Positions 8,961 through 16,695 of a stretch of DNA of 64,000 nt are shown piece by piece (positions within the stretch are counted from its first letter, which is position 1; each line of letters opens with the position of its first letter). Below the pieces are notes generated by a model. It saw nothing but the letters and a program-made list of their open reading frames with translations, did not search any database and had not been told where the DNA came from. This DNA comes from JBCBTJ01 sp039818665. GTDB lineage: Bacteria; Pseudomonadota; Alphaproteobacteria; Caulobacterales; Hyphomonadaceae. A program made the position numbers and the translations under genes. The stretch is taken from the NCBI GenBank assembly GCA_039818665.1, contig JBCBTJ010000006.1:14893-78892 (forward strand), given 5' to 3'.

Positions 8961-9281
8961 AGAAGACCGGGTTTGATTTCAAGAATCACCGTGCACTGAG
9001 CGTCTTGGCGAGTTCTCTGGATCGCGCGCCTTCGCGACTATTGTAGCGCTGTGGATTTATTGCATCCGCTGTTATGGCGATCGCTTCCGCTTTCCCTACA
9101 ATGTGTTAATGAATCGTTCAGGTTGGATGGTCGAGGCCGTTTCAATAGGGGGGCGGACACACCAATCAAACCGCCGCTTGGCAGTAGAGTTCAGGGGGGC
9201 TGGTTCGCCGAGAATCTCCCAAACCACAACGTAGAACACGCGATGGTGGTGTCGCGCGTCAAAGCATGACGAGGGAAGACA
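8961..9281. other. Intergenic region, 321 bp, before the repeat protein
   Basis: No convincing gene is seen here. The stretch around 9035-9115 is richer in A and T than its neighbours and contains a TACAAT hexamer that could be a -10 element of the promoter for the gene starting at 9282, but no good -35 partner is visible. The last 15 bases hold a plausible ribosome binding site (GAGGGAAGACA). A 72-codon open frame within it has no good start signal and an unconvincing composition. Confidence 0.5.
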
Positions 9282-10259
9282 ATGTCTAAGTTTATTTCGA
9301 TGACCGCGGTTGCGGCGCTTATGTCCGGCGTAGCGGCCGCGCAAGCTGCGGACCTGCCGCCGGACCTGGGCCCGGGCCACTGTTTCGCCCGCGTGGCGGT
9401 GCCGTCGACCTATGAAACGGTGCTTGAGGAGATCGTGGACAAGGCCGAGTCGGTCGAAACGCGGATCATTCCGGCGACGTACGAAACCGTGACGGAACAG
9501 GTTCTCGTCCGAGAAGAGTCGATCGAGCTTGAGATCATCCCGGCGACGTATCGAACCGTCACTGAGACCGTCATTATCGAGCCCGAGCGGACGGAGACCC
9601 GGATCATTCCGGCGCGCTACGAAACGTATACCGAACAAGTGCTCGTCCGCCCGGCCTACACGACCTGGCAGAAGGGCGACGGCCTCTATGGCCGCACCAA
9701 TGCGAGCGTCGAGGACGGCACCGCGATCGAGCTCGCGACGGGCGAACTGCTCTGCCGTGTGGAAGTGCCGGCCGAGTATGAGACGGTGACCCGCACCCGC
9801 CTCGTCGAGGAGGAGCGCACAGAGACCCGCGTCATCCCGGCGGTGACCCGCACGGTCGAGCGTCAAATGGTCGACCAGCCAGCCCGTACAGCCGAGAAGA
9901 TCATTCCGGCTGTCTACGACACCGTGACCGTCGAAAAGCTCATCACCCCCGCCCGGGAGGAAGAGATTATCATACCGGCGTCGTTCAAGACGGTCGAAAA
10001 GCGCGTCGTCGTTTCAGACGGCGGCTTGGAGTGGCGCGAAGTGTTGTGCGATACGAACAGCGACACCCAGACCATCGCCGCGGTTCAGCGAGCGCTGACC
10101 ACAGCGGGCTATCCGGTCGAGGTCGACGGCGAGTTCGGTCCGTCCACGCTGACGGCGATGGAGGCCTATCAGCGCGCCAACGGCCTGCCGGTGGGATATC
10201 TGACCATCTCGACGGTGGAGAGCCTCGGCGTCTCGGCGCCGCAGGTCGGCGGCATCTAA
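9282..10259 (+). CDS. Secreted protein with eight 23-residue beta-type repeats and a C-terminal peptidoglycan-binding domain
   Basis: A 325-residue exported protein with a cleavable signal (SGVAAAQAAD, cut after about residue 22). Residues 39-252 consist of about eight copies of a 23-residue unit of the form IIPATYETVTEQVLVREES, four before and four after a spacer (about 133-158, QKGDGLYGRTNASVEDGT). Every unit opens with an aliphatic-Pro-Ala/Ser pair and then alternates Thr/Glu/Val, suggesting stacked beta strands. Residues 259-318 form a PG_binding_1 domain (IAAVQRALTTAGYPVEVDGEFGPSTLTAMEAYQ), known to bind cell-wall peptidoglycan. It probably sits in the periplasm as a wall-attached spacer; the function is inferred. 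A strong terminator follows. Confidence 0.8.
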   Translation: MSKFISMTAVAALMSGVAAAQAADLPPDLGPGHCFARVAVPSTYETVLEEIVDKAESVETRIIPATYETVTEQVLVREESIELEIIPATYRTVTETVIIEPERTETRIIPARYETYTEQVLVRPAYTTWQKGDGLYGRTNASVEDGTAIELATGELLCRVEVPAEYETVTRTRLVEEERTETRVIPAVTRTVERQMVDQPARTAEKIIPAVYDTVTVEKLITPAREEEIIIPASFKTVEKRVVVSDGGLEWREVLCDTNSDTQTIAAVQRALTTAGYPVEVDGEFGPSTLTAMEAYQRANGLPVGYLTISTVESLGVSAPQVGGI

Positions 10260-10285
10260 GTCAGCCGCGCCACGTGCGAAACAGG

Positions 10286-10319
10286 AACGGCGCGCTGAAG
10301 CTCAGCGCGCCGTTTTCTT
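10286..10319 (+). terminator. Rho-independent terminator after the repeat protein
   Basis: A perfect 13-bp stem (AACGGCGCGCTGA pairing with TCAGCGCGCCGTT) with a 3-base loop is followed by TTTTCTT. Read on the minus strand the stem starts with AAC, so it might also stop the convergent hsp20 transcript. Confidence 0.9.
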
Positions 10320-10337
10320 ATGGGCGCGGAACGCCGC

Positions 10338-10826
10338 TTAAGCGGCTTCGCCGTTCTTCGCGTCGCGGATCAGCTTCGGCTTGGCCGATTTCGCATTGCC
10401 GATGGCGATCTTGCGCGGCTTTTTGGCTTCGGGGATCTCGCGTTCAAGATCGATGCGCAGCAAGCCGTGCTGCAGTGCGGCGCCGGTGACGATGACATGG
10501 TCGGCGAGCTGGAAGCGGCGTACGAAGCCGCGCTCGGCGATGCCGCGATGCAGGAATTCGCGTTCCACGACATCTTCATCACTCTCGGCTTGGGCTTTCT
10601 TGCCGGTGATCGTCAGCACGCCTTCGGCCGTCTCGATGTCGAGGTCGTCGTCGGCGAATCCAGCCACGGCGAGTTCGATGCGGAACGCATCTTCGGAGAC
10701 GCGTTCGATATTGTAGGGAGGATACCCCTGCGCGCCGTCCAAGCGGGCGGCCTTGTCAATCATGTTCGCCATGCGGTCGAAGCCGACCATGGTGCGATAG
10801 AGGGGGGTGAGGTCGATGGTGTTCAT
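10338..10826 (-). CDS. Small heat shock protein, Hsp20/alpha-crystallin (IbpA-like)
   Basis: A 162-residue holdase chaperone. It opens with DLTPLYRTMVGFDRMANMI, the usual IbpA-type N-terminus. The alpha-crystallin domain spans about residues 38-130, with YNIERVSEDAFRIELAVAGF, LTITGKK, FLHRGIAERGFVRRFQLADHV and the GLLRIDLEREIPE strand. The C-terminal IxI-type segment is followed by a Lys-rich tail (KPRKIAIGNAKSAKPK). The ATG at 10826 was chosen over an upstream extension because of AAAGGA nine bases before it. It is expected to bind unfolding proteins in the cytoplasm under heat stress. Divergent from the lipoprotein methyltransferase gene. Confidence 0.9.
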   Translation of the reverse strand: MNTIDLTPLYRTMVGFDRMANMIDKAARLDGAQGYPPYNIERVSEDAFRIELAVAGFADDDLDIETAEGVLTITGKKAQAESDEDVVEREFLHRGIAERGFVRRFQLADHVIVTGAALQHGLLRIDLEREIPEAKKPRKIAIGNAKSAKPKLIRDAKNGEAA

Positions 10827-11003
10827 CTTCGTAGTCCTTTCGACAAAGCGACTGCGGGCCGGAGCCCGATGTAACGACCGCTGCACGCCTCCCGTTTGCG
10901 GCGAAGCGCGCCGGTCTTGCCGCAACCCGGTTCGACGGCGGTGCGACATGGTGTATTTGGGAAGCGATACAGCCGAATCAAGCCGATTGGATGGAGCTCA
11001 CCC

Positions 11004-11879
11004 ATGCGCCGCGCCCTCGTCTTCACCGCCGCTCTCTGCCTTGCCGCTTGCGGACAGACCGCCGAGCCCGTCTCCGACGCAGCCGTTCCGGCTGAACCGG
11101 CCGGGCCTGAGGTCGGCTCGCTCGATTGGGCGATCGCCGGCGATTGGCGCTCCGATTTGGAGCGCGCCCGCGACGCCTGGCGCAGCCCGAAGGCCACGCT
11201 CGAATTTTTCGGCCTGGAGCCCGGCCATACGGTCGTCGAGGTCTGGCCCGGCGGCGGCTGGTACACCAATATCCTCGCGCCCTACCTCAAAGAAGGCGGC
11301 GGCCAATTCATCGCCGCCGGCTTCGATCCGGAAGGGTCTGAGTTCGCCCAAAACGCGATGGCGCGGTTTAACGAGACCTATGTCGGCGATCCGGAGACCT
11401 ATGGCGACATCGAGGTCACCGTCTTCTCGTCCGACAGCGACGGCATGGCGCCGGCCGGGACCGCGGACGTGGTGCTCACTTTCCGGAACGTCCACAATTG
11501 GATGGCGGGCGGCTACCAGGCCAAGGCCTTCGCAGACGCTTATGCGGCGCTAAAACCCGGCGGCATCCTCGGGGTCGTCGAACACCGCTTGCCGTCGACC
11601 GAGGTGCAGGACCCGGTCGCCGCGTCTGGCTATGTGCACGAGGATTATGTGAAAGCGCAGGCCGAAGCCGCCGGTTTCGAGTTCGTCGACTCGTCTGAAA
11701 TCAACGCCAATCCTGTCGACACGGCGGATCATCCCTTCGGGGTTTGGACCCTGCCGCCGGTCAGCCGCACGGCCGATCAGGACGGCGAGACCCCGGAAGG
11801 CTTCGATCCCGACGCCTTCCGCGCCATTGGCGAAAGCGACCGGATGACCCTGAAATTCCGTAAGCCGGCGGAGTCCTAG
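11004..11879 (+). CDS. Predicted lipoprotein with class I SAM methyltransferase fold
   Basis: A 291-residue protein starting with a lipoprotein signal (MRRALVFTAALCLAAC, Cys16 as lipidation site). The body resembles a COG4798-like SAM methyltransferase: FFGLEPGHTVVEVWPGGGWYTNILAPYL as a degenerate glycine-rich SAM loop, GTADVVLTFRNVHNW as motif II, and YAALKPGGILGVVEHR as motif III. Such proteins recur in alphaproteobacteria with export signals, which is odd because SAM is cytoplasmic. The fold may have been reused without methylation. The ATG at 11004 was chosen because it gives the signal peptide. Confidence 0.75.
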   Translation: MRRALVFTAALCLAACGQTAEPVSDAAVPAEPAGPEVGSLDWAIAGDWRSDLERARDAWRSPKATLEFFGLEPGHTVVEVWPGGGWYTNILAPYLKEGGGQFIAAGFDPEGSEFAQNAMARFNETYVGDPETYGDIEVTVFSSDSDGMAPAGTADVVLTFRNVHNWMAGGYQAKAFADAYAALKPGGILGVVEHRLPSTEVQDPVAASGYVHEDYVKAQAEAAGFEFVDSSEINANPVDTADHPFGVWTLPPVSRTADQDGETPEGFDPDAFRAIGESDRMTLKFRKPAES

Positions 11880-11896
11880 GGACCGCGCCCGGCGCC

Positions 11897-12532
11897 ATGT
11901 CCGGCCGGAGCGCGCCCTCGATCCGATCGCTGTTTCCAACGCGGCTCTATGAGGCCAATTTGGGCGATACCGAACTCGTCGCGGATTTGGAAGCGGCCGC
12001 TTGGATGCTCGAGGCGGGCGACGCGGCCGGGCGGGCTTGGTGCGAGGAGAACCTCTATCCGGGCTACACCTCCTACGCCTCGCTCGGCGATCTGGCTGGC
12101 CGCGCGACGGCCTTCGATACGCTCGCCGATCATCTGCAGGCGCATGCCGAGCGGTTCGCCGCGGCGCTTGAGTGGGACCTCGACGGCCGCCGCCTGGCGC
12201 TGGACGCGCTCTGGGTGAACATTCTGGGGGAGGGCGGGGTCCATTCCGGCCACATCCATCCAGGCAGCGTGTTGTCCGGGACGGTCTATGTCGTCATGCC
12301 GCCGGGCGCCGGCGCGCTGAAACTGGAAGATCCGCGCCTGCCCCTGATGATGGGCGCGCCGCAGCTTGAGGCCGGGGCTGGGGCCGACGCGCAGCGCTTC
12401 GTCTATCTCACGCCGACGGCTGGGACGGTTTTGATGTGGGAAAGCTGGCTGCGCCACGAGGTGATCGCCGGGCGTTCAGAGGAGCCCCGGATTTCGATCA
12501 GCTTCAATTTTGGACTGGCGGAGGCCGGGTAG
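11897..12532 (+). CDS. TIGR02466-type putative 2-oxoglutarate/Fe(II) oxygenase
   Basis: A 211-residue protein beginning SIRSLFPTRLYEANL, the usual start of the TIGR02466 family. Iron-ligand candidates are in GGVHSGHIHPGSVLSGTVYVV and the late His in ESWLRHEVIAGR, followed by RISISFN, which contains the Arg expected to hold 2-oxoglutarate. The DPRLP segment is also family-typical. It lies 17 bp after the lipoprotein methyltransferase gene on the same strand. Substrate is unknown; the family is often annotated as a putative hydroxylase. Confidence 0.75.
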   Translation: MSGRSAPSIRSLFPTRLYEANLGDTELVADLEAAAWMLEAGDAAGRAWCEENLYPGYTSYASLGDLAGRATAFDTLADHLQAHAERFAAALEWDLDGRRLALDALWVNILGEGGVHSGHIHPGSVLSGTVYVVMPPGAGALKLEDPRLPLMMGAPQLEAGAGADAQRFVYLTPTAGTVLMWESWLRHEVIAGRSEEPRISISFNFGLAEAG

Positions 12533-12533
12533 G

Positions 12534-13163
12534 CTACTGCTCGCGCCGAACGCGGACGCGGCCGCCACGGTCTTCAAAGGTGAGCCAAGGCGGGCCCCAG
12601 GTGGAGGCTTTGCGGATCTCAGCCACCGCTGGCAGCGCGCTCGGCGTGCGGAAGTCCTCGATCTGCTCCTGGCGCCAGATTTGTCCGTCGTCCGTATAGA
12701 AACGGTGCCGGCCGACATTGTTGACGGTGATCCGCACGATCGAGACTTGGAACCGGTCCGGCTCGACCGGTTTGCCCTCTTCGTCCCGCTCCGGCTCTTT
12801 CGGCGCTTCAGCCCACTCCGGCACGGTCCCCGCGCTCGCCGCTTCAGCGACCTCGGTCGGGGCGGGCGTCTCGGCGGATTGGACGGGTTCAGGCGTCGGC
12901 GCGGGCGCGGCGCTTTCCGGCGCGGCGGCCCAATCTGGAACGGCCTCAGCGGTTTCGGCTGGCGCTGCCGCGGAGGGCGCGTTGAGCGCGGCGTCCAGGG
13001 CCGCGGCGGCGGCGTCGAGGCAGTCCAAGCGCGCCACCGCGCTGTCCACCGATCGGCACGCGGCCGCTTGGCGCGCCGCGTCTTCAAGATCGTCCGCCAC
13101 TGCGGCCGGGCTGAACGCCGCAGCGCCGACCGTGAGCGCCGCAGCCATCATCACTCGTTTCAT
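12534..13163 (-). CDS. Secreted hypothetical protein with Ala/Pro/Glu-rich linker
   Basis: A 209-residue protein with a cleavable signal (AAFSPAAVADDL, cut after about residue 23). The mature N-terminus has an ACRSVDSAVARLDCLD motif, a two-cysteine helix seen at the start of many exported proteobacterial proteins. A low-complexity Ala/Pro/Glu linker spans about residues 60-125. A compact C-terminal domain (QVSIVRITVNNVGRHRFYTD, then GQIWRQEQI) follows, probably a small beta barrel. Function unknown. It converges on the oxygenase gene with one base between the stops. Confidence 0.65.
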   Translation of the reverse strand: MKRVMMAAALTVGAAAFSPAAVADDLEDAARQAAACRSVDSAVARLDCLDAAAAALDAALNAPSAAAPAETAEAVPDWAAAPESAAPAPTPEPVQSAETPAPTEVAEAASAGTVPEWAEAPKEPERDEEGKPVEPDRFQVSIVRITVNNVGRHRFYTDDGQIWRQEQIEDFRTPSALPAVAEIRKASTWGPPWLTFEDRGGRVRVRREQ

Positions 13164-13308
13164 AAACCAAGCATCCCAACTCTCTCACGCCACTTTATCG
13201 CCCAGGCGGCGGATCTGGAAAGGGCGCTGCGCAGCGCAGCCGCTTGACCTGGCGCGCGCCGAGGTCCACGGGCGGATCGAAGTCCTGTGAAATGGAGGCC
13301 GCCGCGCC

Positions 13309-13845
13309 ATGGATCTGTCCAAAATCTCGACCGGCGAAGCGCCGCCCGACGATCTGAACGTGTTGATCGAAGTCCCCCTGGGCGGGGATGCGATCAAATA
13401 CGAGATCGACAAGACATCGGGCGCGATGTTCGTCGACCGGTTTCTGTATACGGAGATGCGTTATCCCTGCAATTACGGCTTCGTCCCGCACACGCTGAGC
13501 CTCGACGGGGATCCGATCGACGTCATGGTGGTGGGCCAACGTCCCCTGGTGCCGGGATGCGTCTTGCGTGTGCGGCCGGTCGGCGTGTTGATGATGACCG
13601 ATGACGCCGGCGAGGACGAAAAGCTCCTCGCGGTGCCGCACGCCAAGCTGACCGGCTATTACGACAAGATCGCCACGCATCACGATCTTCCCCAGACCCT
13701 GCTCGATAAGATCGCGCACTTTTTCCAGCACTATAAAGATCTCGAAACCGGGAAATGGACGCGCATCGACGGCTGGTTTGGCGTCGAAAAAGCGCGCGAG
13801 CTGATTCAAGAAGCCATTGCGCGAGACGCCGGGCGCAAGCGCTGA
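13309..13845 (+). CDS. ppa: Inorganic pyrophosphatase, family I
   Basis: A 178-residue soluble Mg-dependent pyrophosphatase that hydrolyses pyrophosphate to drive biosynthetic reactions. It shows the family signature DGDPIDVMVV with the three metal-binding aspartates, the substrate-binding Lys/Glu in IKYEIDKTSGAMFVDR, and YPCNYGFVPHT. The C-terminus FFQHYKDLETGKW is typical. Length is normal. The lysE-like gene begins three bases after its stop, suggesting co-transcription. Confidence 0.95.
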   Translation: MDLSKISTGEAPPDDLNVLIEVPLGGDAIKYEIDKTSGAMFVDRFLYTEMRYPCNYGFVPHTLSLDGDPIDVMVVGQRPLVPGCVLRVRPVGVLMMTDDAGEDEKLLAVPHAKLTGYYDKIATHHDLPQTLLDKIAHFFQHYKDLETGKWTRIDGWFGVEKARELIQEAIARDAGRKR

Positions 13846-13848
13846 GGC

Positions 13849-14469
13849 ATGGACCTCGCCGTATGGTTCGCCCTGATCGGCCTGTTTTTCGCCGGCGGTC
13901 TGACGCCTGGGCCGGCGGTGATGCTCGTCATGTCGTCTTCGCTGCGCTACGGCTTCGTTCGCGCGCTGTTGCCGGCTTTAGGGGTGTCGGCGGCCAATCT
14001 GGTTTGGATCACACTGGCGGCGACCGGGGCCGGCGCCCTCGCGGCGCGGTTTCCAGGACCGTTTTTCGCGCTGAAGCTCGTGGGGCGCGGCTTCATCGCG
14101 TGGCTCGCCTGGACGATGGCGACACACGACCCGGACAAGCCGCGCGCGAGCGCCGACAAGGCCCCGCCGCGGGCCGCTTTGTTCGGCCGCGGCGTCGGCT
14201 TGCAGCTCGCCAATCCGAACGCGCTCGTCTTCTTCGGAGCGTTGCTGCCGGCCTATTTCGACCCGGACCGCTCGATCACGACCCAGGCCTTCATCATCAT
14301 GGCCACCGTCACGGCGACTGAGATGGCGGGTCTGTCGGCCTATGCCTGGGCGGCCGATGCGATGACGCATCGGTTTCAGTCGCCGTCGTTCTTACAAACG
14401 TTCAATCGCGTGGCCGCGGCGCTGATGCTGGGCTCGGCGGTTTTCGCCGTGATCGCGACCAGCCGCTAA
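13849..14469 (+). CDS. LysE family amino-acid exporter
   Basis: A 206-residue inner-membrane protein with six predicted hydrophobic segments. The N-terminal family signature is FFAGGLTPGPAVMLVMSSSLRYGF, and the second conserved region is LQLANPNALVFFGALLPAYF. Family members export amino acids such as lysine, threonine or homoserine lactone; substrate cannot be told here. Its 3' end overlaps the convergent sbtB-like gene by four bases. Confidence 0.85.
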   Translation: MDLAVWFALIGLFFAGGLTPGPAVMLVMSSSLRYGFVRALLPALGVSAANLVWITLAATGAGALAARFPGPFFALKLVGRGFIAWLAWTMATHDPDKPRASADKAPPRAALFGRGVGLQLANPNALVFFGALLPAYFDPDRSITTQAFIIMATVTATEMAGLSAYAWAADAMTHRFQSPSFLQTFNRVAAALMLGSAVFAVIATSR

Positions 14470-14762
14470 AAGCGTTGTGGTCGCAGGACCGTCACGTCGC
14501 TGACGCTGACGACGCCGATATGTTCGCCAAGCAGTTTCGACACTTCGTCCAAGGCCGCCGAAACTTTCGCTTCATCCCCGATGGAGAGGATCACGACCAT
14601 GTCCCGGCTGGCGGAGATGTCGGTATCGCGGGTCCAGCGATTGTTGTTTCCGTAGCCTGCGAGCGCCGGAACCACCGTATAGCCCGTCAGGCCGGAGGCT
14701 TCGAGGATCCGGCCGGCGCGCTTATAGGCCATGCGTTCAATGATCAGTTCGATTCGCTGCAT
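14466..14762 (-). CDS. PII-like protein, SbtB-type partner of the bicarbonate transporter
   Basis: A 98-residue trimeric PII-superfamily protein. The segment SGLTGYTVVPALAGYGNNNRW corresponds to the strand and T-loop region of PII/SbtB. RDMVVILSIGDEAKVSAALDEV and the closing GVVSVSDVTVLRP are the following beta-alpha-beta. In cyanobacteria SbtB binds cAMP/AMP/ADP and blocks the SbtA channel. Here it lies 21 bp downstream of an SbtA gene on the same strand, which supports that role. It lacks the canonical PII uridylylation tyrosine context, so nitrogen signalling is unlikely. Confidence 0.8.
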   Translation of the reverse strand: MQRIELIIERMAYKRAGRILEASGLTGYTVVPALAGYGNNNRWTRDTDISASRDMVVILSIGDEAKVSAALDEVSKLLGEHIGVVSVSDVTVLRPQRF

Positions 14763-14783
14763 CGGATGGGTCCAACTGTCGGG

Positions 14784-15761
14784 TCAGCCTGTCACCAGGC
14801 TGGCGAGATAAATGTAGATCGGAATGCCGAGAGTGACATTGAACGGGAAGGTGACGCCGAGGGAAAGCGTCAAATAGATCGACGGGCGCGCTTTCGGCAT
14901 GGCCAAGCGCATGGCCGCCGGCACCGCGATGTAAGACGCCGAGGCCGACAGCGTAACGAAAAGGGCGGCGTCGCCGGGCGACATGCCGATGAACCAGCAG
15001 AAGGGCAGAGCGAGCAGGGCGGATACGAGCGGCATATAGAGGCCGAAGCCGACCGTCGGCGGGTCGAGCTCGCGCCAGCCCTGGCGCAGGCCGCGGCCTG
15101 CCGCGAGGCCCATGTCCAACAAGAACAGGCACAACACGCCCTGGAACAAGTCGGTGAAGAAAGGTTGGATGCTCGCCGTGCCCTCCTCGCCAGCGATCCA
15201 GCCGACGGCCAACGCGCCGACCAGGACAACGATCGAGGCGTTCAGCAGCACTTCGCGGATCAGTTCGCCGCTCTCAGAACCGGCCACCGGCGCGGCCCGC
15301 TTTTGGCCGCGATTGGCGAGCAGCAGGGCCGTGATGATCGCCGGGGTCTCCATGAGCGCCGCGACGGCGACCAAGTGGCCGGAGCTGTCGAGGCCGGACA
15401 AGCGCACCGCTTCGGTGGCCGCGACAAAGGTCACGATGGAGATGGACCCGTAATGCGCCGCTGTCGCCGCGGCGTCGGTGCGGTTGAGCTTGCTGGTGAG
15501 CCGGAGGAAAGCGAAGGCGATGGCCGGGATCAGGAAAGACAGAAACACGCCGGCCGCGAGCGTCGCACCGACCTCAAAGGTCAGCGGGTTCTTCGACATC
15601 TCCACGCCGCCTTTGAGGCCGATCGACATCATCAGGTAGAGCGCGAGTCCCTTGGCGAAGGATTCCGGCACGCTCATCCCCGAGCGCAAAAGCGCCGCGC
15701 CCATGCCTAGGCCGAAGAACAGGATGATGGGCGAGAGGAGGGTGGAGATCGCGACGTCCAA
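14784..15761 (-). CDS. SbtA family sodium-dependent bicarbonate transporter
   Basis: A 325-residue inner-membrane protein with about ten hydrophobic segments in two inverted halves. Recognisable SbtA signatures are LALYLMMSIGLKGGVEM in the first half, AAHYGSISIVTFVAATEAV, LMETPAIITALLLA and the second-half FVTLSASASYIAVPAAMR. Cyanobacterial SbtA imports bicarbonate with sodium. No carboxysome or RuBisCO gene is visible, so the likely use is feeding carboxylases; accA is elsewhere in the window. The start codon is TTG at 15761, which gives a family-like N-terminus (MDVAISTLLSPIILFF) but has no strong ribosome binding site. Confidence 0.85.
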   Translation of the reverse strand: MDVAISTLLSPIILFFGLGMGAALLRSGMSVPESFAKGLALYLMMSIGLKGGVEMSKNPLTFEVGATLAAGVFLSFLIPAIAFAFLRLTSKLNRTDAAATAAHYGSISIVTFVAATEAVRLSGLDSSGHLVAVAALMETPAIITALLLANRGQKRAAPVAGSESGELIREVLLNASIVVLVGALAVGWIAGEEGTASIQPFFTDLFQGVLCLFLLDMGLAAGRGLRQGWRELDPPTVGFGLYMPLVSALLALPFCWFIGMSPGDAALFVTLSASASYIAVPAAMRLAMPKARPSIYLTLSLGVTFPFNVTLGIPIYIYLASLVTG

Positions 15762-16015
15762 GAGCGGAGCCTTTTTGTCTGATGCGCTGCGGTTGCGGCG
15801 TCATAGAGCGCGCCGTGCGGCACGACAATTCTTTTCGAGCCCGCCGAGGCTGCGGTTTGAGGCGCGCATTGGTCATTGTTCGCGAGGCCGGCGGCGCTCC
15901 GAACGACAGGCTGTGGAGGATTTAGGCGTTTTGCCGCGCTCTCGCCGCATTCCGGTCACAGGACTTGAATTGGCGAGGCTTTGGGTTGAGTGATGGGTAG
16001 AGGGCGGAGGCCGGC

Positions 16016-16621
16016 ATGACGAGCGCAGACACCGACGTATCAACACAAGACCGCCGTCAGGGCCCAAAGCGCAGCGAGACGTCCAAGGCTGCGATTCTCG
16101 ACGCCGTGCGCGAAGAATTGGTTGAGAATGGCTGGCGATCGTTCAGCGTGGACGGGGTTGCGCGCCGGGCGCGCGCGTCTAAGCAGACAATCTATCGCTG
16201 GTGGCCGTCTATTGGGGCGCTGTGCGTTGACGCGGCCCTGTCGCTCATCCCGCCGCGCCCGGTGAGCGGGGATGACCCGATCGAGCGGATCGCCGCGATC
16301 CTGGCCCCGCTCGAGGCCGCCGCGCGCACTGGATCTGGCAATTATGTGCTGCGCGCGGCCATTGTCGCGGCATCGGACGATGAGGACGCCGGCGAGAAAT
16401 GGCGGGCCTGGCTTCAAAACGAAGTGAGGATGCCGCTGCGCATGCTGCTCGCCGAATACGCCACCAAGCAGATCATCGCGCGCGATTGCAGCATCGACGA
16501 AGCGATGGACGCCTTGCTCGGGCCGTTTCTGCAGCGCTTGTTGGTGATGCGTTCGCCAATCCTGGAAGGCTTCAGCGTCAATCACGCGACGCGGCTGATG
16601 AAGGCCTACGCGCCGGGCTAG
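16016..16621 (+). CDS. TetR/AcrR family transcriptional regulator
   Basis: A 201-residue dimeric repressor. Residues 20-70 form the N-terminal helix-turn-helix (ILDAVREELVENGWRSFSVDGVARRARASKQTIYRWWPS). The helical C-terminal ligand domain includes VRMPLRMLLAEYATKQIIARD, typical of the TetR_C_11-like group. The effector is unknown. It lies 74 bp upstream of cfa on the same strand and is divergent from sbtA across a 254-bp gap, so either neighbour could be its target. Confidence 0.85.
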   Translation: MTSADTDVSTQDRRQGPKRSETSKAAILDAVREELVENGWRSFSVDGVARRARASKQTIYRWWPSIGALCVDAALSLIPPRPVSGDDPIERIAAILAPLEAAARTGSGNYVLRAAIVAASDDEDAGEKWRAWLQNEVRMPLRMLLAEYATKQIIARDCSIDEAMDALLGPFLQRLLVMRSPILEGFSVNHATRLMKAYAPG

Positions 16622-16695
16622 AAGCGCGCAGCGGTTTTCTTTCGCCTGATCAGGCTCTAGCACACTCCACAGTTTGATTGAGGAGGACGGCGGCC

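Noticed and set aside
9051..9269. A 72-codon open frame in the intergenic gap before the repeat protein
   Set aside because: No ribosome binding site, no motif and it spans the likely promoter region.
10827..10860. Possible RNA thermometer before hsp20 (CTTT-GTCG-AAAG hairpin over the ribosome binding site)
   Set aside because: The stem is only four base pairs, too weak to claim without comparative or structural data.
14475..15710. A 411-codon open frame on the plus strand opposite sbtA/sbtB
   Set aside because: Low-complexity charged translation, no start signal and no motif; the minus strand carries recognisable SbtA and SbtB.
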